Below the pieces are notes generated by a model. It saw only the letters and a program-made list of their open reading frames with translations, searched no databases and was not told the origin of the DNA. The position numbers and the translations under genes were made by a program. 64,000 nucleotides of DNA, taken from NCBI GenBank assembly GCA_017883135.1, contig JADGOE010000006.1:1-64000 (forward strand). Reading direction: 5' to 3'. Source of the stretch: Acidimicrobiales bacterium (GTDB lineage Bacteria > Actinomycetota > Acidimicrobiia > Acidimicrobiales > RAAP-2). Below, piece by piece: positions 50,735 through 60,427 of the stretch; within the stretch, counting starts at the first letter, position 1, and each line of letters starts with the position of its first letter.

Positions 50735-51690
50735 CCGCCTATCGATCGGGGTTCGTCGCCGTGGTGGGCAGGCCCAACGTCGGCAAGTCCACCTTGGTCA
50801 ACTCCATCGTGGGCACCAAGGTCACCATCACCTCCCCGCGGCCCAACACCACTCGTTCGCAGATCCGCGGGGTGCTCAACCGGCCCGACGCCCAAGTGGT
50901 ATTCGTGGACACCCCGGGGCTGCACAAGCCTCGCACAGCACTGGGCGAGCGGATGAACGAGTCGGCCACCTCGTCGCTGGACGACGTCGATGCCGTGGTG
51001 GCCATGGTCGAGGCAACCGGAGCGCTGGGGCCGGGCGATCGCATGGTCCTCGCCCAGTCTGCCCGCCGGGTCAGGGCGATGGCACGTGCTGGCCAGCCGG
51101 AGGAGTTGCCCGGGGGTGGCAAGGCCGGCGAGGCCGGTCGGCCGACCCTGCTGGTGGTGGTCAACAAGATCGATCGGGTCGGCGGCGACGGAGTCCTCAC
51201 CCATCTGACCGGTGCCGCAGAGGTGATCGCCCTGCTCGACGAGGAGCAGGGAGGCTCGCCGGTCCCCGTGGAGTACTTTCCGGTGTCGGCGGCCACCGGC
51301 GAGGGAGTCGGTGCGCTGGTCGACGCGGTGGTGGCACTGATGCCCGAAGGCCCCAGGTACTACCCGGAGGGAATGGTCACCGATGTGGCCGAGGCCTTCT
51401 GGGTGGCCGATCTGGTGCGCGAGGAGCTGCTCCACCGGGTGGAGGACGAGCTCCCGCACAGCATCGCCTGTCGGGTGACCGAGTGGGAGTGGCCCCGGGT
51501 CCGCTGTGAGATCCTCGTCGAACGGGACTCCCAGAAGGGGATCGTCATCGGCAAGGGCGGGGTGACCCTCAAGGAGGTGGGGATCGCAGTTCGCAAGCAG
51601 ATGCCACCCGGCGCCTATCTCGAGTTGTTCGTGCGGGTGGAGAAGCGCTGGCAGCAGCGCGATGACGCCCTCGACCGGTTGGGCTTTTGA
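50731..51690 (+). CDS. era: GTPase Era
   Basis: A 319-residue GTPase for 30S subunit assembly. The G domain has GRPNVGKSTLVNSIVG (G1), TTRSQIRGV (switch), VDTPGLHKP (G3) and VVVNKIDRVG (G4). The C-terminal KH domain binds the 16S 3' end: ILVERDSQKGIVIGKGGVTL then KEVGIAVRKQ. There is an inserted Gly-rich loop (PEELPGGGKAGEAGRP) before G4. It is the last gene of the phoH-ybeY-corC-era operon. Confidence 0.96.
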   Translation: MTAYRSGFVAVVGRPNVGKSTLVNSIVGTKVTITSPRPNTTRSQIRGVLNRPDAQVVFVDTPGLHKPRTALGERMNESATSSLDDVDAVVAMVEATGALGPGDRMVLAQSARRVRAMARAGQPEELPGGGKAGEAGRPTLLVVVNKIDRVGGDGVLTHLTGAAEVIALLDEEQGGSPVPVEYFPVSAATGEGVGALVDAVVALMPEGPRYYPEGMVTDVAEAFWVADLVREELLHRVEDELPHSIACRVTEWEWPRVRCEILVERDSQKGIVIGKGGVTLKEVGIAVRKQMPPGAYLELFVRVEKRWQQRDDALDRLGF

Positions 51691-51729
51691 GCACCGCCAC
51701 GCCTGTCCCACGGGGCGGTTGACGAGCGG

Positions 51730-52665
51730 TCACTGCGTCGTCCGCTCGGGCGAGGTGCCCGACCTCGAGAGTCGCGTGGCGATCAGTCGGAAGGCCGCGC
51801 GGACACCGGTGACCGGATCGTGCCGGATGACGAACGCGGTGTTGCGACCGGCTTCGCCGTACCGGCCAGCGCGAAGTTGTGCCCAGGCGGCCTGCAGTGC
51901 CTGCTCCGTCCAGTAACGGCGGGACTGGCGCAGGCCCACGCGGATGTCCTCGAGGGTGGCAGCCTGGCCCGTGTGGGCCGACCACCACTGCTGAATCCAC
52001 AGCACCCGTCGCGATGCGAGGGCGGCGGCCCGGGTGTCGTTGGTCGCATTGGAGCCGTGCCGGCGGTAGTGCACCAGAACCTCGGGTACGAACACGAAGG
52101 CACCCACCCGGGCGAGGCGGTAGATGAGGTCGAGGTCTTCACCGGGTGGGAGCATCGGGTGGAACCAGCCGATGCGGTCCACGGCGTCACGCGAGGCGAG
52201 AAGGGTCAGGATGGGGGCCTGGCGTTCGTGGCGGAGGAATGCCCGCAGGTCGCCGGGTCCGAGATCGCCGCTCACCACCAGGTCGCCCCGCACGTCGATG
52301 ATGTCCCACTGGCAGTACGACGCCACGGCGGCCGGCTCGCGCTCGAGGGCCTCGACCTGCAAGGTCAGGCGCTCGGGAGCCCACAGGTCGTCGTCATCCA
52401 GGAACGTCAGGTACCTGCCGCGGCTCCGGGCGATCCCGACGTTGCGGGCCATGCTGACCCCGGAGTTGGCCTGGTGCACCACGGTCGAATCTGGAATGCG
52501 GCTCACGGCCGCGTCGATCTCGCCGGGGTCGGGCGAGCCGTCGTCCACCACGATCAACTCCCAATTCGGCCAGGTCTGGGAGGCGAGCGAGTCCAGGGTG
52601 AGATCGAGGAGCGGGCCGCCCCGGTTGGTGGCAAGCACCACACTGACCAACGGAAGGCCGCTCAT
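51730..52665 (-). CDS. Family 2 glycosyltransferase
   Basis: GT-A glycosyltransferase of 311 residues. It contains PLVSVVLATNRGGPLLDLTL, ELIVVDDGSPDPGE, the NVGIARSRGRYLTFLDDDDL nucleotide-binding stretch and EDLDLIYRLARVGAFVFVPE. ATG 52665 (MSGLPLVSVV) is where family sequence begins; the longer frame to 52788 is not. GGAGG lies just upstream. It is convergent with era and separate from the main glycan cluster. The 216 bases upstream, to the dinG stop, hold no gene that I can see. Confidence 0.9.
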   Translation of the reverse strand: MSGLPLVSVVLATNRGGPLLDLTLDSLASQTWPNWELIVVDDGSPDPGEIDAAVSRIPDSTVVHQANSGVSMARNVGIARSRGRYLTFLDDDDLWAPERLTLQVEALEREPAAVASYCQWDIIDVRGDLVVSGDLGPGDLRAFLRHERQAPILTLLASRDAVDRIGWFHPMLPPGEDLDLIYRLARVGAFVFVPEVLVHYRRHGSNATNDTRAAALASRRVLWIQQWWSAHTGQAATLEDIRVGLRQSRRYWTEQALQAAWAQLRAGRYGEAGRNTAFVIRHDPVTGVRAAFRLIATRLSRSGTSPERTTQ

Positions 52666-52881
52666 CACCGGCAAGCCTCCGCAGATGTGGAGGCCCTCGT
52701 GGTCGAGCTCATCGGGGGGCGTTGCCGATCGACGTCGTCTCCAGACCCTCGCCGTGCGTCCGGATGGTCGCACGATGCGGCACCTCACGACCCTAGGAGC
52801 GCGGGTCGGAGCCCGTCAAAGACCGATGCGACCCGATGCGCAGTCGAGAGGGGAGAGGGAGCACCGAGAGCGGACGGAGGA

Positions 52882-55002
52882 TCAAGCGGGAGCGGTGATG
52901 GAGCGGAGGAACGTCTCGACCTCGGAGCGCTCGACCGACCGGCGCATGGGTGGCATCCCGGTCAGCAGCGCGCCGCGGTACTGGGCGGCGGCCAGGCGGC
53001 TGTCGAGCACCGCCACCACGCCGCGGTCCTGCGCCGAACGGATCAGGCGCCCAGCGCCCTGCGCCAGCAGCGTCCCGGCCCGGGGGAGGTCGACGAGGGA
53101 GAACGCGCCCGGGCCCGCGCGTTCCCTTCGGGCCTGAAGGACCGGATCGTCGGGTCGGGGGAACGGGATCCGGTCGATGGTCACCAGCGTGAGGGTGCGG
53201 CCCGGGAGGTCGACCCCTTGCCAGAATCCCATGGTGGCGAAGAGGCAGGTCTCCTCGCTGTCGCGGAACGCTTCGACCAGCGCGGGCTTGGGCAGGTCGG
53301 ACTGGGAGAGCACCGGAAAGGCCAGACGGCCGGACAGAGCCTCGACCGCGGCGTTCATCGCGCGCCAGCTGGTGAACAGCGCCAAGGTGCGACCGCCGGC
53401 TGCGTTGATCAGCTTCTCCATCTCGTCGTGGAGGGCGGGCTCCGACTCGGGGCGCCGCCGGTCGGGCAGCGACTGTGCCACGTAGAGCATGGCGTGTTCC
53501 CGGTAGTCGAACGGGCTTCCCACGTCGAGGGTGTCGGTGCGTTCTTCGGGCATCCCCAGGCGCCCAGCCAGTCCGATGGGCACCGTCGCCGAGGTGAGCA
53601 CGCCGGTCACCGTGCTCCATAGCTGCTCGGACAGGAGCGGCCCGACATCGATGGGGGAGACGCGGAGGCTCGGCGAGCGGGCGCCGCCGTCCACCCAGGC
53701 CACCTCGTCGTCGGTCACCGTGGCCAGGCGTGCCAGGTCCGCGGCCAGGTGGCCGGCCGCCAGCAGGACCCGATCCCTCCGTGCCCGAGTCGCCGGCGCC
53801 TCGTCGTCACCGGCTTCCCGGGCGGCACGGCGCAGGTTGTCGATCAACCGGCCGACCCGTCCGGCGGCCAGGGTCGTGACCTCCCCGAGATCTCGGTCGC
53901 TGCCACGGGACTGCCGATCGGAGCGTTCCTGTGCGCGTTCCTGTGTGGGCTCCTCGCCGGGCTTGAGCCCGAGCTCGAGCCCGAGCGGCTCTGCGTCCGC
54001 GGTGGCCCCGTCACCGATCGGAGCGTCCACCTCCGGTCCGCTGATCGTGCGACGCGGAACACGGAGACCGGCCAGCGGACGCAAGGCGTGTTGGAAGATC
54101 GCGGCGAGATCGCCCACCGCCTCGGCTGCCTCGGTGGCAGCCGAGGAGCGTGCGTCGAGCACCGGCCGGGCTGCGGTGGCAAGGGCACGGAAGCGGCCGG
54201 GGCCGATCTCCACGCCCAGACTGTCGGTCATCACGTCCTCGACCTCGTGGGCCTCGTCGAAGATGACCACCCGGTGCGGGGGGAGCACCGCACCGCCACT
54301 GGCCAGGTGTGCGCCGTACAGGTGGGTGTTGACCACGACCACGTCGGCCTCGGCGGCTCGGGCCCGTGCCGCTTCGGCGAAGCAGTCCCGCCCGGACGGG
54401 CACCGGAAGGCCCCCGGGCACTCGCGAGCGGTCGTCGAGACCGTGGACCAGGCCCGGAAGTGCGGTTCGAACTCCAGCTCGGCCCGATCGCCGGTGAGGG
54501 TGCCCTCGCCCCACCTGAGGAGCCGTTTGACCTGCTCGCCCAGCGTCCCGATGTCGGCGGGACCCTCGCCTCGGTCCGGGGTCAGCGTGTCGTCGGCGTC
54601 GGGCGGGTCGGCAGTGCCGGGCTGCAGGTCGAGCTGATCACCTCCGGCACCCATCTCGGAGACACGTTGCCGGCACAGGTAGTTGCTGCGCCCCTTCAGC
54701 ACGGCGAAGGAGAGGCCGCCGTCGATGGCGCCGGCCAGCAAGGGGAGATCCTTGTGGGCCAGCTGGTCCTGGAGGGCTTTGGTGGCCGTGGCGACCACGA
54801 TCCTCTGGTCCGAGAGCGCCACCGGCACCAGGTAGGCCAGGGACTTGCCGGTTCCGGTACCGGCCTGGACGATCAGGTGGCGTTCCGCAGCAATCGACCG
54901 GGCCACCGCAGAGGCCATCGCTGACTGGCCGTCGCGGGCCTCACCGCCCCCGGGGAGCGCTGCGGCGACCAGTGCGAGCGTCCCGGTCACCTCGTCGGCC
55001 AT
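52882..55002 (-). CDS. dinG: ATP-dependent DNA helicase DinG (XPD-like)
   Basis: Superfamily 2 Fe-S helicase of 706 residues that unwinds DNA/RNA and damaged structures. Walker A is LIVQAGTGTGKSLAYLVP, the DEAH box is VVIFDEAHEVED, and the C-terminal motifs include LFATMGFWQGVDLPG and QGAGRLIRSAQDRG. The Fe-S cysteines are seen in SNYLCRQRV and ECPGAFRCPSGRDCF. A 60-residue Glu/Pro-rich insertion (LGLELGLKPGEEPTQERAQE) is unusual. TAGTGT lies six bases before ATG 55002, suggesting a leaderless transcript; I see no LexA box. Confidence 0.94.
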   Translation of the reverse strand: MADEVTGTLALVAAALPGGGEARDGQSAMASAVARSIAAERHLIVQAGTGTGKSLAYLVPVALSDQRIVVATATKALQDQLAHKDLPLLAGAIDGGLSFAVLKGRSNYLCRQRVSEMGAGGDQLDLQPGTADPPDADDTLTPDRGEGPADIGTLGEQVKRLLRWGEGTLTGDRAELEFEPHFRAWSTVSTTARECPGAFRCPSGRDCFAEAARARAAEADVVVVNTHLYGAHLASGGAVLPPHRVVIFDEAHEVEDVMTDSLGVEIGPGRFRALATAARPVLDARSSAATEAAEAVGDLAAIFQHALRPLAGLRVPRRTISGPEVDAPIGDGATADAEPLGLELGLKPGEEPTQERAQERSDRQSRGSDRDLGEVTTLAAGRVGRLIDNLRRAAREAGDDEAPATRARRDRVLLAAGHLAADLARLATVTDDEVAWVDGGARSPSLRVSPIDVGPLLSEQLWSTVTGVLTSATVPIGLAGRLGMPEERTDTLDVGSPFDYREHAMLYVAQSLPDRRRPESEPALHDEMEKLINAAGGRTLALFTSWRAMNAAVEALSGRLAFPVLSQSDLPKPALVEAFRDSEETCLFATMGFWQGVDLPGRTLTLVTIDRIPFPRPDDPVLQARRERAGPGAFSLVDLPRAGTLLAQGAGRLIRSAQDRGVVAVLDSRLAAAQYRGALLTGMPPMRRSVERSEVETFLRSITAPA

Positions 55003-55034
55003 CCGCCGACACTACCGGGCGACCCCGATCCGGG

Positions 55035-55793
55035 TCAGTGCCACTCGAAGGCCAGGCCGACCGCCACGGCGAGGCCGACGGCCACGATGGTCCATCGCAG
55101 GATCGGTGCCGGCAGGCGTCGACCAATGTGTCCACCGACCTGGCCGCCGATGATCGATCCCGCGGCGATCAGCCCCGCGACGGGCCATTCGATGTGGGTG
55201 GTGACGATGAACAGGAGCCCGGCCACGAGGTTGACCACGAGGGCCAGTGCGTTCTTCGTCCCGTTGAGGCGCTGGAGGTCGTCGTCGATGAAGGTGGCGA
55301 GGAGGGCGATCAGGATGACCCCCTGGGCGGCGCCGAAGTAGCCGCCGTAGACGCCGGTCAGGAAGACGCCGGCCAGCAGTGGCGCACCTCCGTGCAGTCG
55401 GCGGAAGCCTCGTGACTCGAGGATGGGGCTCATTCGGGGTTGTGCCGCCATCAGCAGGGCTGCCACACCGATCAGCATCGGGACCGCCGCTTTGAACACG
55501 CCGGCGGGCAGTCCGAGGAGCAGGGCGGCACCGACCAGGCCCCCGGCCAGCGAGGCCGAACCCAGCTTGACCAGGCGGCTGCGCTGGCCGGTCAGCTCGT
55601 GCCGGTAGGCCACGACAGCGCTCACGCTGCCGGGGACGAGACCCACGGTATTGGTCACGTTTGCCAGCACCGGCGGGTAGCCGAGCGCCAGAAGCGTGGG
55701 AAAGGTGATCAGCGAACCCGATCCTACGATGACGTTCACCGTTCCGGCAGCCAGACCGGCGGCGAAGATCGCCAGTGCAGCGAGCGGTGACAT
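55035..55793 (-). CDS. TauE/SafE-family sulfite/anion permease
   Basis: A 252-residue integral membrane protein with about seven to eight helices and the TauE/SafE repeat pattern: GSGSLITFPTLLALGYPPVL, ANVTNTVGLVPGSVSAVVAY and the second-half equivalents GVYGGYFGAAQGVILIALLA and NALALVVNLVAGLLFI. Members export sulfite, sulfoacetate or other organosulfur anions. The substrate cannot be read. It lies 32 bp upstream of dinG on the same strand. Confidence 0.9.
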   Translation of the reverse strand: MSPLAALAIFAAGLAAGTVNVIVGSGSLITFPTLLALGYPPVLANVTNTVGLVPGSVSAVVAYRHELTGQRSRLVKLGSASLAGGLVGAALLLGLPAGVFKAAVPMLIGVAALLMAAQPRMSPILESRGFRRLHGGAPLLAGVFLTGVYGGYFGAAQGVILIALLATFIDDDLQRLNGTKNALALVVNLVAGLLFIVTTHIEWPVAGLIAAGSIIGGQVGGHIGRRLPAPILRWTIVAVGLAVAVGLAFEWH

Positions 55794-55925
55794 GGGGAGG
55801 GTCTAGCGCCCCGAGACCGATGGCTCAAGAATGCTCGGGAGGGGCGACCGGCAGGTCGGGTCGTTCCGGGCTGTCGGATCGGGCGCCAGGCACAGGCCCT
55901 GCAGCCGAGAGGATAGGTTCGCAGG

Positions 55926-56696
55926 GTGCAACCGGACCGGTACGCCGCCGACGACGACGAGAGCCCGGCCTCCGGTGTCCCGTCGTCCTCCGACCTGACC
56001 GGCGGTCTGATTCCGGCCCACGTGGCCTGCGTCATGGACGGGAACGGCCGGTGGGCCGCCCGCAGGGGCCTGCCCCGGACCGAGGGGCACGCCGCCGGTG
56101 AGGCGGCCCTGCTCGACGCGGTGGAGGGAGCGCTCGAGCTGGGCATCCCCTGGATCACCATGTACGCGTTCTCCACCGAGAACTGGCGCCGTCCTGCCGA
56201 CGAGGTGCGGTACCTGATGGGGTTCAACGAGAGCCTCCTGGCCCGGCGCCGCGACGAGCTGCACGAGAAGGGGGTCCGGATCCGCTTCGCCGGCCGGCGC
56301 GACTGGCGGGTCCCCAAGCGCGTCCTGAAGCGGATGGACGAATCGATCGAGATGACCGCCGGCAATCGCCGCTGCACGCTGACCATGGCCTTCAACTACG
56401 GGGGTCGGGCCGAGATCGTCGACGCGGTGCGCAGGCTGATCGCCGACGGAGTGGCTCCGGAAAAGGTGGACGAAAAGGCGATCCGGTCCCGCCTCTACTA
56501 CCCGGACCAACCCGACCCCGACCTGGTCATCCGCACCTCGGGTGAGCATCGGATCTCCAACTTCCTCCTCTGGCAGTTGGCCTACAGCGAGCTGGTCTTC
56601 GACGAGGTCCTCTGGCCCGACTTCCGGCGGTCCCACCTGTTCGCCGCTGTGCGGGACTTCCAGCAGCGCCAGCGCCGCTACGGGGGTGTGACCTGA
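55926..56696 (+). CDS. uppS: Isoprenyl (undecaprenyl) diphosphate synthase
   Basis: Cis-prenyltransferase of 256 residues that makes the polyprenyl carrier for cell-wall and glycan synthesis. Conserved regions are CVMDGNGRWAARRGL, TMYAFSTENWRRPADEV, LTMAFNYGGRAEI and DLVIRTSGEHRISNFLLWQL. The first 25 residues are an acidic, non-conserved extension. GTG 55926 lies six bases after TAGGTT (leaderless). Chain length (C50 or C55) cannot be read. It forms an operon by overlap with the next two genes. Confidence 0.95.
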   Translation: MQPDRYAADDDESPASGVPSSSDLTGGLIPAHVACVMDGNGRWAARRGLPRTEGHAAGEAALLDAVEGALELGIPWITMYAFSTENWRRPADEVRYLMGFNESLLARRRDELHEKGVRIRFAGRRDWRVPKRVLKRMDESIEMTAGNRRCTLTMAFNYGGRAEIVDAVRRLIADGVAPEKVDEKAIRSRLYYPDQPDPDLVIRTSGEHRISNFLLWQLAYSELVFDEVLWPDFRRSHLFAAVRDFQQRQRRYGGVT

Positions 56697-57055
56697 TGGG
56701 AACGAGCGCCGACATCGGTACGCGCACCACCCGGCGGCGACCGGACGACACCGGCGGGGTGTGGATCGCCACCGGGGTGGTGCTCGGTGCGCTGTTCTAC
56801 GCGGGCATCGTGGTGATGGCCATTGCCGGGTTCACCGTCGTGGTCCCCCTGGTGGTCATCCCCCCGGTGATGATCGCCCTGATTGCCGCCAACAGCCTGC
56901 TGGGAGGGGGCCGGGGCAGCGGACGGCCCACCGGGCGCCCGACCGCGAACCCGAAGGCCCCGCACCCGTCGGGCGAACCGAACGGCCGGGTCGAGCGCGG
57001 TGCCGTCAGACCCGCAGGGGGTCCGGGAGTCGGGGAGGCCGGCGGGCCGCAATGA
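56696..57055 (+). CDS. Small membrane protein between uppS and recO
   Basis: A 119-residue protein with two adjacent hydrophobic helices (GVWIATGVVLGALFYAGIVV and VVVPLVVIPPVMIALIAANS, about residues 22-70). A disordered Gly/Pro/Arg-rich tail follows. No family is recognised. It overlaps uppS by one base and recO by ATGA, so all three are coupled. It may be a membrane partner of UppS; this is only positional inference. Confidence 0.75.
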   Translation: MGTSADIGTRTTRRRPDDTGGVWIATGVVLGALFYAGIVVMAIAGFTVVVPLVVIPPVMIALIAANSLLGGGRGSGRPTGRPTANPKAPHPSGEPNGRVERGAVRPAGGPGVGEAGGPQ

Positions 57056-57777
57056 CCCAGTTTCGCGACCGAGGAGTGGTGTTGCGCACCATCCGGCTCG
57101 GCGAGGCGGACCGGATCGTGACCGTCATGACCCGGGAGCACGGCAAGGTGCGCGCGGTGGCCAAGGGCGTGCGGCGTACCAAGTCCAAGTTCGGCTCGCG
57201 GCTGGAGCCACTCAGCCACGTCGCCCTGCTGGGTTGGCAGGGCCGGGGCGATCTGGACACCATCGATCAGGTGGAGGTGATCGACACCTTCAGACCGGTA
57301 CGCGAGGACCTCGACCGGATGTCCTCGGCCATGTCGATGCTCGAGGTGGTCGACCAGATCGGCCAGGAGCGGCACGGCAATCCCCGCCTCTACGAGATGC
57401 TGGTCGGCGCCCTGAGCGCGCTCTCCGACCACGACTCGCCGATGGTGACTCCGGCCTTCTTCCTCAAGGTGCTGGCCCTCGAGGGTTCGGCCCCGGTGCT
57501 GGAGGCCTGCGCAGCTTGCGGCGAGGGTGAGGCGGAGGTGCTGGTGGCCTTCGATCTGTTGGAGGGCGGGGTGCTCTGCCGGAACTGCCGCAGGGGACGC
57601 CCGCTGTCGGCCGAGGGTCTCTCGTTGTTGCGCCGCACCCTGGGCGGCGGCCTGGCCGGGGTGTTGGCCGAGCCCCGATCGCCGACCACGGACGAGATCA
57701 CGACCCTGGCCACCGAGGCCATCGAGGTCCACTTGGACCGACGTCTCCGTTCGGTGCGCTCGGGACAGGTGCCGTGA
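57052..57777 (+). CDS. recO: DNA repair protein RecO
   Basis: Recombination mediator of 241 residues that loads RecA with RecR. The N-terminal OB-fold begins FRDRGVVLRTIRLGEADRIV and contains AVAKGVRRTKSKFGSRLEPL. The helical domain has YEMLVGALSAL. A zinc ribbon is seen at CAACGEG and CRNCRRG (C-x2-C ... C-x2-C). ATG 57052 overlaps the upstream stop. hemW starts one base after its stop. Confidence 0.95.
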   Translation: MTQFRDRGVVLRTIRLGEADRIVTVMTREHGKVRAVAKGVRRTKSKFGSRLEPLSHVALLGWQGRGDLDTIDQVEVIDTFRPVREDLDRMSSAMSMLEVVDQIGQERHGNPRLYEMLVGALSALSDHDSPMVTPAFFLKVLALEGSAPVLEACAACGEGEAEVLVAFDLLEGGVLCRNCRRGRPLSAEGLSLLRRTLGGGLAGVLAEPRSPTTDEITTLATEAIEVHLDRRLRSVRSGQVP

Positions 57778-57778
57778 G

Positions 57779-58909
57779 GTGACCGGTGCGACGGCCCCGT
57801 TCGGGGTCTACGTCCACGTGCCGTTCTGCCGTTCCCGCTGCGACTACTGCGCCTTTGCCACCTACACCGACCGCGACCACCTGATGGGGGCCTACGGGTC
57901 GGCATGCGTCAGCGAGCTCGAGTGGGCCGTAGCCGACGAGGGGGTGCCGCCGGCCACATCGGTCTTCTTCGGTGGGGGCACCCCGTCGCGTCTGCCTGCC
58001 GACCTGCTGGTCGAGATCCTCGCTGCCGTGCCCCGAACGGCCGGTGCGGAGGTGACCGTCGAATGCAATCCCGAGGACGCCCGGCCCGACCGACTGGCCA
58101 CCTACCGGGACGGCGGGGTGACCCGGATCTCGCTGGGAGTGCAGTCCACCGTGCCTCACGTGCTGGCCGGACTCGGGCGGCGCCACGGTGAGCGGGAGGC
58201 GGTCGACGCTGCCGCGGCGGTGGCCGAGGCGGGGTTCGCCTCGTGGAACATGGACCTCATCATGGGTGGCGCCGGGGAGAGCGATGCGGACTGGGCCCGG
58301 AGCCTGACCGGGGTGATCGGCTTGGCCGAGCCTCCCCCCCACATCAGCGCCTACGCGTTGACGGTCGAACCGGGGACCCCGTTGGCCGCGGCGCCCGACC
58401 GCCAGCCCGATGACGACGAGCTGGCCGACCGGTACGAGCAGGCCGACCGGATCCTCGAACATGCCGGGTACCGATGGGAGGAGATCTCCAACTGGGCCCG
58501 ACCCGGCCACGGGTGCCGGCACAATCGGCTCTACTGGGACCAAGGCGAGTACCGGGGCATCGGATCGGCCGCCCACTCGCATCGGGCGGGGCGGCGGTGG
58601 TGGAACGTCCGCACGCCGGACCGCTATGTGAGGATGATCGGCGACGACCGGCGCGCGACGGCCGGCGAGGAGGTCCTCACCGACCGGCAGCGGAGGTTCG
58701 AGGCCCTGGCGCTCCGGCTCCGGACACCGGTCGGGGTGCCGGCCGACGCCCTCCCTGATGACGGGGAGCTCGACGGGCTGGTCACACGAGTCGACGGGAC
58801 CGCGGTACTCACCGTCCGGGGCCGCCTGCTGGCCAACGCGGTCACCGCCCGGCTGGCGGTCGGGGACGAGGGCCTGGTACCAGCCGGTACCATTCCCCCT
58901 TATGCCTGA
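57779..58909 (+). CDS. hemW: Radical SAM haem chaperone HemW
   Basis: A 376-residue HemN-like radical SAM protein. The cluster motif is C-x3-C-x2-C in VPFCRSRCDYCAFATY. GGGTPSRLPADLL, RISLGVQST, MDLIMGGAGESD and HISAYALTVEPGTPLA are the expected SAM-barrel segments, and HNRLYWDQGEYRGIGSAAHS is the HemW/HemN stretch. HemW transfers haem and lacks the fourth cysteine of coproporphyrinogen oxidases, as here. GTG 57779 is the start; the end overlaps the glyS start by 8 bp. Confidence 0.93.
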   Translation: MTGATAPFGVYVHVPFCRSRCDYCAFATYTDRDHLMGAYGSACVSELEWAVADEGVPPATSVFFGGGTPSRLPADLLVEILAAVPRTAGAEVTVECNPEDARPDRLATYRDGGVTRISLGVQSTVPHVLAGLGRRHGEREAVDAAAAVAEAGFASWNMDLIMGGAGESDADWARSLTGVIGLAEPPPHISAYALTVEPGTPLAAAPDRQPDDDELADRYEQADRILEHAGYRWEEISNWARPGHGCRHNRLYWDQGEYRGIGSAAHSHRAGRRWWNVRTPDRYVRMIGDDRRATAGEEVLTDRQRRFEALALRLRTPVGVPADALPDDGELDGLVTRVDGTAVLTVRGRLLANAVTARLAVGDEGLVPAGTIPPYA

Positions 58910-60260
58910 GCCGGAGGATGCCGTGGACGTGCACGTCGGAGGGGATGCTCCGACCGGGGCCGCCGATCTCATGGAGAAAGTGGTGGGCCTGTGCAAGCGG
59001 CGCGGGTTCATCTTCCAGTCGGCGGAGATCTACGGCGGTTTTCGCTCAACTTACGACTACGGCCCCCTCGGTGTGAACCTTCTGCGCAATGTGAAGAATG
59101 CCTGGTGGGAGGCGATGGTCCAGCGGAGGGACGATGTCGTCGGCCTCGATGCAGCGGTCCTCTCGCCGCCGGCGGTGTGGGAGGCCTCGGGCCACCTGTC
59201 CAACTTCTCGGATCCCCTGGTGGACTGCCGTAGCTGCCACCAGCGGTGGAGGGAGGACAAGATCGGCGGGGTGTGCCCGACCTGTGGATCGACCGAGTTC
59301 ACCGAGGCCCGCGCGTTCAACCTGATGTTCAAGACCCAGGCCGGCCCGCTCGAGGACGAAGGCGCGGTCGCGTACCTCCGTCCCGAAACCGCCCAGGGGA
59401 TGTTCATCAACTTCGCCAACGTGCTGCAGACCACCAGGAAGAAGCCGCCGTTCGGGATCGCTCAGGTGGGGAAGTCCTTCCGGAACGAGATCACCCCGCA
59501 GAACTTCGTCTTCCGGACCCGGGAGTTCGAGCAGATGGAGATGGAGTACTTCGTCCCACCGGCCGAGGCCCAGCACTGGTTCGAGTACTGGTTGGAGGAG
59601 CGGTACCGGTGGTACATCGGACTGGGCATCCCCGAGGAGCAGTTGCGGCTGCGGCACCACGACGCCGGCGAGCTGTCCCACTACTCGGCGGGCACCGCCG
59701 ATGTGGAGTTCCTCTTCCCGTGGGGGTGGGACGAGCTCGAGGGCATCGCCAACCGGACCGACTTCGATCTCAAGGCCCACGCCGCGGCATCGGGGGAGCG
59801 CCTCGAGTTCTTCGACCAACCGAGCGGCGAGCGCTATGTGCCCTACGTCATCGAGCCCGCGGCCGGCGCCACCCGGACGATGATGGCCTTTCTGCTCGCC
59901 TCCTACAGCGAGGACGAGGTCGGTGGTGAGTCCCGCACCGTGCTCCGGCTCCACCCCCGCCTGGCCCCGTACCAGGTCGGCGTGCTGCCCCTGTCGAAGA
60001 AGGAGAGCCTCGAACCGTTGGCCCGGCAGGTGCTGGCCTCGCTCCAGCCCCACTTCATGTGCGACTACGACGTGACCCAGTCCATCGGCAAGCGCTACCG
60101 GCGCCAGGACGAGGTCGGCACCCCGTGGTGCGTGACCGTCGACTTCGACTCCCTCGACGACCGTGCGGTGACCGTGCGGGACCGCGACAGTACCGAGCAG
60201 GTCCGGGTCCCCGTCGACGGGTTGGTGGCGGAATTGCGCCGCAGGCTGGATCAGGTCTGA
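58902..60260 (+). CDS. glyS: Glycyl-tRNA synthetase (single-chain, alpha2 type)
   Basis: Class II synthetase of 452 residues, of the single-subunit type usual in actinobacteria. It begins LCKRRGFIFQSAEIYGGFRS with TYDYGPLGVNLLRNVKNAWW. A zinc-binding knuckle is CRSCHQRWREDK with CPTCG. Motif 2 is FGIAQVGKSFRNEITPQNFV, FRTREFEQMEMEYF follows, and motif 3 is TMMAFLLASY. The anticodon-binding domain ends RRRLDQV. ATG 58902 overlaps the hemW stop; GTG 58922 is an alternative. A terminator follows. Confidence 0.95.
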   Translation: MPEPEDAVDVHVGGDAPTGAADLMEKVVGLCKRRGFIFQSAEIYGGFRSTYDYGPLGVNLLRNVKNAWWEAMVQRRDDVVGLDAAVLSPPAVWEASGHLSNFSDPLVDCRSCHQRWREDKIGGVCPTCGSTEFTEARAFNLMFKTQAGPLEDEGAVAYLRPETAQGMFINFANVLQTTRKKPPFGIAQVGKSFRNEITPQNFVFRTREFEQMEMEYFVPPAEAQHWFEYWLEERYRWYIGLGIPEEQLRLRHHDAGELSHYSAGTADVEFLFPWGWDELEGIANRTDFDLKAHAAASGERLEFFDQPSGERYVPYVIEPAAGATRTMMAFLLASYSEDEVGGESRTVLRLHPRLAPYQVGVLPLSKKESLEPLARQVLASLQPHFMCDYDVTQSIGKRYRRQDEVGTPWCVTVDFDSLDDRAVTVRDRDSTEQVRVPVDGLVAELRRRLDQV

Positions 60261-60294
60261 GCCGTTCGCGGCCGGCCGATCACCATCCTGGGAT

Positions 60295-60333
60295 GATCCG
60301 GTCCGGAGGCGGCCCGGGCCCGGGATCGTTTTT
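60295..60333 (+). terminator. Rho-independent terminator after glyS
   Basis: GATCC-GG-CCGG (60295-60306, with one unpaired T) pairs with CCGG-CC-GGATC (60314-60327, with unpaired bases), followed by GTTTTT. It ends the uppS-glyS operon ahead of ppdK. Confidence 0.7.
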
Positions 60334-60427
60334 GGAGGAGATGGCTGCCGGGTAGGATGACGGGTCGGCACCCAGCCCGTTTGCCGATCGAGCTCCCACT
60401 CCACACCCCGTCAGGAGACCCTTTCCG